Under the pieces are notes generated by a model that did not search any database, was not told the DNA's origin, and was given only the letters and a program-made list of their open reading frames with translations. From contig NZ_CP173029.1 in the NCBI RefSeq assembly GCF_044772865.1, positions 1,674,001 to 1,738,000 on the forward strand: a stretch of 64,000 nt of DNA. The letters run 5' to 3'. Shown here one piece after another: positions 59,876 to 64,000 of this stretch; positions within the stretch are counted from its first letter, which is position 1, and each line of letters opens with the position of its first letter. This stretch comes from Algirhabdus cladophorae. Its GTDB lineage: Bacteria > Pseudomonadota > Alphaproteobacteria > Rhodobacterales > Rhodobacteraceae. Both the position numbers and the translations under genes were made by a program.

Positions 59876-60468
59876 ATCTGGACAGGTTTTACCCGATTTT
59901 TGACAGTGCGGCATGGATCGAACGTTTGGTGCCTTTGGGCATCAAACTGGTGCAATTGCGGATCAAAGATCAAAGCGAAGGTGCGCTGCGCCGCGAAATT
60001 CGCCGTGCCAAGCTTGCCTGCGATGACCACAATTGCACCTTGGTCATCAACGATTACTGGCGCTTGGCCATTGAGGAAAACTGTTCATTTATCCATCTGG
60101 GCCAAGAGGACCTTGATCAAGCAGATGTGATCCAGATCCGCAGCGAAGGTCTGAAACTGGGCCTTAGCACCCATGACAAGGCCGAATTGGCCCGTGCGTT
60201 GGCCTGCCAACCTGATTATCTGGCCCTTGGCCCGATCTATCCGACCATCTTGAAAAAAATGAAATGGCACGAGCAAGGCGTTGAAAAACTGACCACGTGG
60301 AAGGCCATGGTGGGTGACACGCCGCTTGTGGCGATTGGGGGGATGTCGGTCGAGCGTGCGCGGGGTGCCTTTGAGGCCGGTGCCGATTGTGTGGCTGCGG
60401 TCACAGACATCACCCTCAACCCCGATCCAGAGGCCCGCGTGCGGGCGTGGTTGGCGGCCACCAGATGA
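59872..60468 (+). CDS. thiE: Thiamine phosphate synthase
   Basis: ThiE condenses HMP pyrophosphate and thiazole phosphate to thiamine phosphate. The 198-residue barrel has the pyrophosphate motif KLVQLRIKDQ, HLGQEDL and ALGPIYPTILKK. It is at the proper position between thiG and thiF and looks canonical, unlike the ThiE-like protein at 40460. Its stop overlaps the start of thiF. Confidence 0.94.
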   Translation: MNLDRFYPIFDSAAWIERLVPLGIKLVQLRIKDQSEGALRREIRRAKLACDDHNCTLVINDYWRLAIEENCSFIHLGQEDLDQADVIQIRSEGLKLGLSTHDKAELARALACQPDYLALGPIYPTILKKMKWHEQGVEKLTTWKAMVGDTPLVAIGGMSVERARGAFEAGADCVAAVTDITLNPDPEARVRAWLAATR

Positions 60469-61442
60469 ACCGCTATGCGCGCCAGATGATCCTGCCGGAG
60501 ATTGGCACGGATGGACAAAACGCCCTTGCTGCCGCCCATGTTTTGCTTATCGGCGCCGGTGGTTTGGGGTGTCCGGCGCTGCAATATCTTGTGGGGGCTG
60601 GCGTTGGCGAGATCACTGTCGTGGATCCCGATACGGTGTCGCTGAACAATCTGCACCGGCAGATCTTGTTCACTGAAATTGACGTGGGTCGCCCGAAAGT
60701 ACAAGCCGCCTGCGACCGTCTGCAGCATCTCAACCGGGATGTGGCGATCAACGCCATCCACGGTCCGTTTGATCCAGCCAAAGGCCCTGCTTTGATTGCG
60801 AGAAAAACCGTTGTGATCGATTGCGCTGATAGTTTTGCGGCAAGCTATATCGCCTCTGATCTGTGTTTCGCAGCGCAGATCCCCTTCATTTCCGCCTCGG
60901 TCCTAGGGCGTCAAGGCTATGTCGGTGGCTTTTGCGCAACCGCGCCGTCCTTGAGGGCGGTGTTTCCCGACCTGCCCGACACCTTGGCCAGTTGTGCCAC
61001 TGCTGGCGTTATGGGGCCTGTGGTCGGCATGCTGGGGGCAGCGCAGGCCCAGATGGCTTTGGCAGTGATCATAGACACACGACCCAGCCCATTAGGCCAG
61101 ATGATGAATTTTGACATGGCCAGCTATCGCACCAGCGGATTTCGATTTGATAACGCACCCGAGCCAGAACAGGCGCTGCGATTTGTTTCTGCTGCGGACA
61201 TCCTGCCTGAGGATTTTGTGGTCGATCTACGCGGCATATCCGAGGCCCCGACCCCCGTTACATCTCACGCGGTGCGGCTTGAAGTCTCTGACTTTGCAGC
61301 CCACACGCCCCGCCCGGACCCCGGACAACGAACCATCCTCACCTGTCGTTCGGGCCTTCGGGCCTGGCAAGCGGCATCCCATCTTCAGACCTATTGCGAT
61401 ACGGAAATCAGCCTGATCGCAATGGGCGACCCCGTTTCATGA
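60465..61442 (+). CDS. thiF: ThiF adenylyltransferase with C-terminal rhodanese-like domain
   Basis: ThiF activates the ThiS C-terminus with ATP. The 325-residue product begins RYARQMILPEIGTDGQNAL, has the nucleotide motif LLIGAGGLGCPALQYL and DPDTVSLNNLHRQILF, all of the ThiF/MoeB/HesA fold. The C-terminal ~90 residues (FVVDLRGI, TILTCRSGLRAWQAA) form a rhodanese-like domain with Cys in CRSGLR, as in MoeZ-type proteins. This domain can take over sulfur transfer to ThiS. ATG 60465 overlaps the thiE stop. Confidence 0.92.
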   Translation: MNRYARQMILPEIGTDGQNALAAAHVLLIGAGGLGCPALQYLVGAGVGEITVVDPDTVSLNNLHRQILFTEIDVGRPKVQAACDRLQHLNRDVAINAIHGPFDPAKGPALIARKTVVIDCADSFAASYIASDLCFAAQIPFISASVLGRQGYVGGFCATAPSLRAVFPDLPDTLASCATAGVMGPVVGMLGAAQAQMALAVIIDTRPSPLGQMMNFDMASYRTSGFRFDNAPEPEQALRFVSAADILPEDFVVDLRGISEAPTPVTSHAVRLEVSDFAAHTPRPDPGQRTILTCRSGLRAWQAASHLQTYCDTEISLIAMGDPVS

Positions 61443-61456
61443 GAAAGGTAAGACCT

Positions 61457-62395
61457 ATGAAATTTACGTCCCTCACCACAGCTTTAATATTGGCCGCCAG
61501 CCCCCTGATGGCACAAGACAAAATGACGTTGATCCTTGATTGGTTCGTCAACCCTGACCATGGGCCGATCATCGTGGCACAGGAAAAAGGCTACTTTGCT
61601 GACCAAAACCTCGAGGTCGAAGTGATCGCCCCGGCTGACCCGTCTGACCCGCCCAAAATGGTTGCTGCAGGCAAGGCAGAACTGGCGATCTCGTATCAAC
61701 CGCAATTGCACCTGCAAATTCACGAAGGCTTGCCGCTGCAGCGGGTTGGTACCTTGGTGGCCACACCTTTGAACTGCCTTTTGACCTTGGCTGATGGCCC
61801 CATCACCACGCCCGCTGATCTGCGCGGCAAAAAGGTCGGCTTTTCTGTTGGCGGCGTGGAAGAGGCCGTTCTGGCCGCGATCCTGAACAAATACGGTATG
61901 ACATTGGACGACATCGAATTGGTCAACGTCAACTGGTCCCTTTCCCCGTCGCTGATGTCCAAGCAAGTGGACGCAGTCATCGGCGCATTCCGCAATTTTG
62001 AGCTGAACCAAATGGACATCGAAGGCGTTGCCGGCAATTGCTTTTTCGTCGAAGAAGAAGGCCTGCCGCCCTATGACGAGTTGATCTATGTGGCCAACAC
62101 CAATTCCATGGACAAGGATCTGATCGCACGTTTCTTGGCCGCCACGGAAAAAGCCACGCAATATATCGTCAACCACCCCCAAGACAGCTGGGAAATCTTC
62201 AGCGGCACCTCCAAGGAATTGCAAGACGAGTTGAACAAACGCGCTTGGGCCGACACTTTGCCGCGTTTTGCGTTGCGCCCCACAGCCATGGATGCAGGCC
62301 GGTATGCCGCCTTTGAGGAGTTCCTCAATGCATCCGGTCTGATCCCCTCAATCAATCCGGTTGAGGCCATCACAATCGATGTGACCGCAAAATGA
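61457..62395 (+). CDS. thiY: ABC transporter substrate-binding protein (ThiY, HMP-type precursor)
   Basis: ThiY binds pyrimidine precursors of thiamine (formylaminopyrimidine) in the periplasm. The ~312-residue protein has a signal peptide (LTTALILAASPLMAQD) and the NMT1/THI5 domain: LDWFVNPDHGPIIVAQEKGY and AELAISYQPQLHLQIHEGLP. It lies with tenA, thiZ and thiX, which supply the amidohydrolase, ATPase and permease. The start used is ATG 61457; ATG 61439, next to the thiF stop, is also possible. Confidence 0.92.
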   Translation: MKFTSLTTALILAASPLMAQDKMTLILDWFVNPDHGPIIVAQEKGYFADQNLEVEVIAPADPSDPPKMVAAGKAELAISYQPQLHLQIHEGLPLQRVGTLVATPLNCLLTLADGPITTPADLRGKKVGFSVGGVEEAVLAAILNKYGMTLDDIELVNVNWSLSPSLMSKQVDAVIGAFRNFELNQMDIEGVAGNCFFVEEEGLPPYDELIYVANTNSMDKDLIARFLAATEKATQYIVNHPQDSWEIFSGTSKELQDELNKRAWADTLPRFALRPTAMDAGRYAAFEEFLNASGLIPSINPVEAITIDVTAK

Positions 62396-63075
62396 GCGCA
62401 ACATACGGCACCACCTTCGCCAGTCTACGGGCTGGCGCGGGCACGGTTTGGACCGACTATTCCGAACACACATTCGTGGAAGGACTGCGCACTGGCACCC
62501 TGCCCCGCGCGTCCTTTGTGCATTACCTGATCCAAGACTACGTATTCCTTGTGCATTTTTCGCGGGCGTGGTCCTTGGGGGTGGTTAAATCCGAAACCCT
62601 CGAGGAAATGAAGGTTTGTGCCGGGACGGTCGATGCTTTGGTCAATCACGAGATGGCTTTGCACGTCAAAACCTGTGCGGCCGAAGGCATAACCGAGGAT
62701 CAGCTCTTTGGTGCGACGGAAGCTTTCGAAAATCTCGCCTACACACGCTATGTGATGGATGCAGGGCTTCAAGGTGACTTTCTGGATCTGATGGCGGCCT
62801 TGGCCCCTTGTGTCTTTGGATACGGCGAGATCGGGACGCGGCTGTTTCGCACCATGGCCACAGATACACCCTATCGCGACTGGATCGACACCTATGCGGG
62901 TGCCGAGTATCAAGAGGTCTGCACGACCGTGGGTGCGATGTTGGATGCCGCAGTGACCCGCCGTCTGGGCGCTGCCCCGCAAGACAGCCCCCGCTGGGAC
63001 GCCCTGCAAAAGCGCTTTACCACGGCCACGGCCCTTGAAGTGGGCTTTTGGGATATGGGGCTGCGCGGAACGTGA
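62392..63075 (+). CDS. tenA: Aminopyrimidine aminohydrolase TenA
   Basis: TenA hydrolyses aminopyrimidine products of damaged thiamine to HMP. The 227-residue all-helical protein shows FVHYLIQDYVFLVHFSRAW near residue 42 and LAPCVFGYGEIGTRL with the catalytic Cys near residue 139. It overlaps thiY and thiZ by four bases each. With ThiYXZ it forms the salvage route for external pyrimidine fragments. Confidence 0.94.
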   Translation: MSATYGTTFASLRAGAGTVWTDYSEHTFVEGLRTGTLPRASFVHYLIQDYVFLVHFSRAWSLGVVKSETLEEMKVCAGTVDALVNHEMALHVKTCAAEGITEDQLFGATEAFENLAYTRYVMDAGLQGDFLDLMAALAPCVFGYGEIGTRLFRTMATDTPYRDWIDTYAGAEYQEVCTTVGAMLDAAVTRRLGAAPQDSPRWDALQKRFTTATALEVGFWDMGLRGT

Positions 63076-63794
63076 GCACGGCACCGGCCATAACTCTGAA
63101 AGGTCGTTATGATCTGGGCGGCGCGCCGTTGTTCCATGCGGATCTTACAGTGCCTGCAGGGCAATGGACCTGTCTCTTGGGGCCCTCTGGCGTTGGCAAA
63201 TCGACAGTGTTGCGGTTAATCCTTGGATTGGAAACTGGTGGCAGTTTCAACGGCACAATCATTGCCAATGATGCGGCCCCGGTTGCACCCCGCGTCAGTT
63301 ACATGGCCCAAACAGATCTGTTGTTACCCTGGCTTAGCGTGGCCGAAAATGCCGTAATCGGCGCGCGCTTGCGCGGTGAGGCCCCCGATATGGCGCGCCT
63401 CGATGATCTGTTGGACCGTGTAAAACTACAAAAGCATCGCACCAAAAAACCCAGTGCCCTATCTGGAGGCATGCGTCAGCGGGCAGCCCTTGCGCGCACC
63501 TTGATGGAAGATCGGCCCATCGTCTTGCTGGACGAGCCTTTCTCGGCGCTGGATGCAGGCACACGGGCCGACATGCAGGAACTGGCGGCGGATGTTTTGG
63601 TTGGTAAAACGGTCCTTTTGGTCACCCACGATCCTGCTGAGGCCGCACGCCTTGGGCATCAGATTGTTCTGCTCGGCCCGCAAGGCTGCACCCCATGGCC
63701 CGCCCCTGCAGCTGCACCGATCCGCGCGTTGAATGACCGGGATGTTTTGGCCTGTCAAACCGCCCTTCTTCAACACCTAAGGGGGGCAGCATGA
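63072..63794 (+). CDS. thiZ: ABC transporter ATP-binding protein (ThiZ)
   Basis: The ~240-residue ABC ATPase has Walker A GPSGVGKST, signature ALSGGMRQRAALAR and Walker B IVLLDEPFSALD, plus the H-loop LVTHDPAEAA. It energises uptake by ThiX for the precursor bound by ThiY. The start GTG 63072 overlaps the tenA stop; an upstream frame start at 63048 is inside tenA and not needed. Confidence 0.93.
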   Translation: MSTAPAITLKGRYDLGGAPLFHADLTVPAGQWTCLLGPSGVGKSTVLRLILGLETGGSFNGTIIANDAAPVAPRVSYMAQTDLLLPWLSVAENAVIGARLRGEAPDMARLDDLLDRVKLQKHRTKKPSALSGGMRQRAALARTLMEDRPIVLLDEPFSALDAGTRADMQELAADVLVGKTVLLVTHDPAEAARLGHQIVLLGPQGCTPWPAPAAAPIRALNDRDVLACQTALLQHLRGAA

Positions 63795-64000
63795 AACGGC
63801 TAGACGTTCTTTGGGCCATGATCCTTGGCCTTGCTTTGTGGCAAACGATTGTTTGGATTACCCAAGCGCCACATTTCATCCTGCCCTCACCTTGGCGCGT
63901 GGCCCAAGCCGGATTTGACAGCCGTGCCCTGATCCTCGAGCACGCCAGCGTGACCGCACTCGAGGTCTTGCTTGGCTTGATCCTGGGCACCGTTCTTGGG
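63791..64000 (+). CDS. thiX: ABC transporter permease (ThiX), 5' part
   Basis: The first 70 codons are present and the gene runs off the window. The product begins MKRLDVLWAMILGLALWQTI, then FILPSPWRVAQAG, and ends in the window at LEVLLGLILGTVLG, the start of the second helix. This fits the permease subunit of the NMT1-type thiamine-precursor transporter. It overlaps thiZ by four bases. Confidence 0.9.
   Translation, partial: MKRLDVLWAMILGLALWQTIVWITQAPHFILPSPWRVAQAGFDSRALILEHASVTALEVLLGLILGTVLG

Noticed and set aside
1..64000. CRISPR arrays, insertion sequences, complete prophage
   Set aside because: No regularly spaced repeats, transposase or phage structural genes were seen.

Overview
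The window reads as chromosomal DNA of a marine alphaproteobacterium of the Rhodobacteraceae (Roseobacter group). The basis is its conserved blocks: dusB(nifR3)-ntrB-ntrC-ntrY-ntrX-trkA-trkH-hfq-hflX, a fused ispDF, chpT with DUF3553, olsBA, and an rplU with a C-terminal extension. Most genes are tightly packed, many with ATGA stop/start overlaps. No rRNA, complete prophage, insertion sequence or CRISPR array was seen.

Layout. 0-1.2 kb: 3' end of a penicillin-acylase-family gene. 1.2-13.1 kb, all minus: nitrogen regulation (ntrBC, ntrYX), tRNA dihydrouridine synthase, Trk potassium uptake, Hfq and HflX. 13.2-16.6 kb: isoprenoid enzyme IspDF, pgpA, pncC/cinA, a RatA/COQ10-like protein, a phosphoribosyltransferase and a 59-residue membrane protein. 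16.7-20.9 kb: lipA, an HTH/DUF6456 gene and a DUF6477 gene flanking an intergenic region with two DnaA-box sequences, and a non-pyrrolysine MttB homologue. 21-30.9 kb: guaA, two EamA transporters, a FadL-type porin, an unassigned P-loop ATPase, metA, an alpha/beta hydrolase, ppk2 and a TetR regulator. 31-36 kb: rpsI-rplM, a MocR-type regulator divergent from a DUF1127 gene with ATTGTA inverted repeats between them, a frameshifted diguanylate cyclase, a thioesterase and an enoyl-CoA hydratase. 36-49.8 kb: DUF1194, M32 carboxypeptidase, ctaA, trmJ, a divergent ThiE-like protein, olsBA, DUF3553/chpT, obgE-proB-proA, a GNAT-LysE-GNAT run and rplU-rpmA. 50-56.9 kb is the accessory part: a lipoprotein, DUF2059, a sulfotransferase, tRNA-Ser, a VasI-domain protein, a decayed RTX C-terminus, a ferric-reductase-like membrane protein with an intradiol-dioxygenase-like Tat protein, ArsC and an intact RTX protein. 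57-64 kb: a TPP-riboswitch-controlled thiamine locus thiD-thiO-thiS-thiG-thiE-thiF-thiY-tenA-thiZ-thiX, running off the window.

How genes fit together. NtrB/NtrC and NtrY/NtrX are two histidine kinase/response regulator pairs; both regulators lack the sigma-54-contacting GAFTGA loop. ThiO, ThiS, ThiG and ThiF build the thiazole, ThiD phosphorylates the pyrimidine, ThiE joins the halves, and ThiYXZ with TenA import and recycle pyrimidine precursors. OlsB and OlsA make ornithine lipids, and a CtrA-type site lies upstream of olsB close to chpT, whose product phosphorylates CtrA. ProB and ProA carry out the first two steps of proline synthesis.

No wholly new multigene system could be established. 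The best candidates for follow-up are the tRNA-Ser/VasI/RTX-remnant region, the MocR-DUF1127 operator region and the DnaA boxes at the DUF6456/DUF6477 promoter region.
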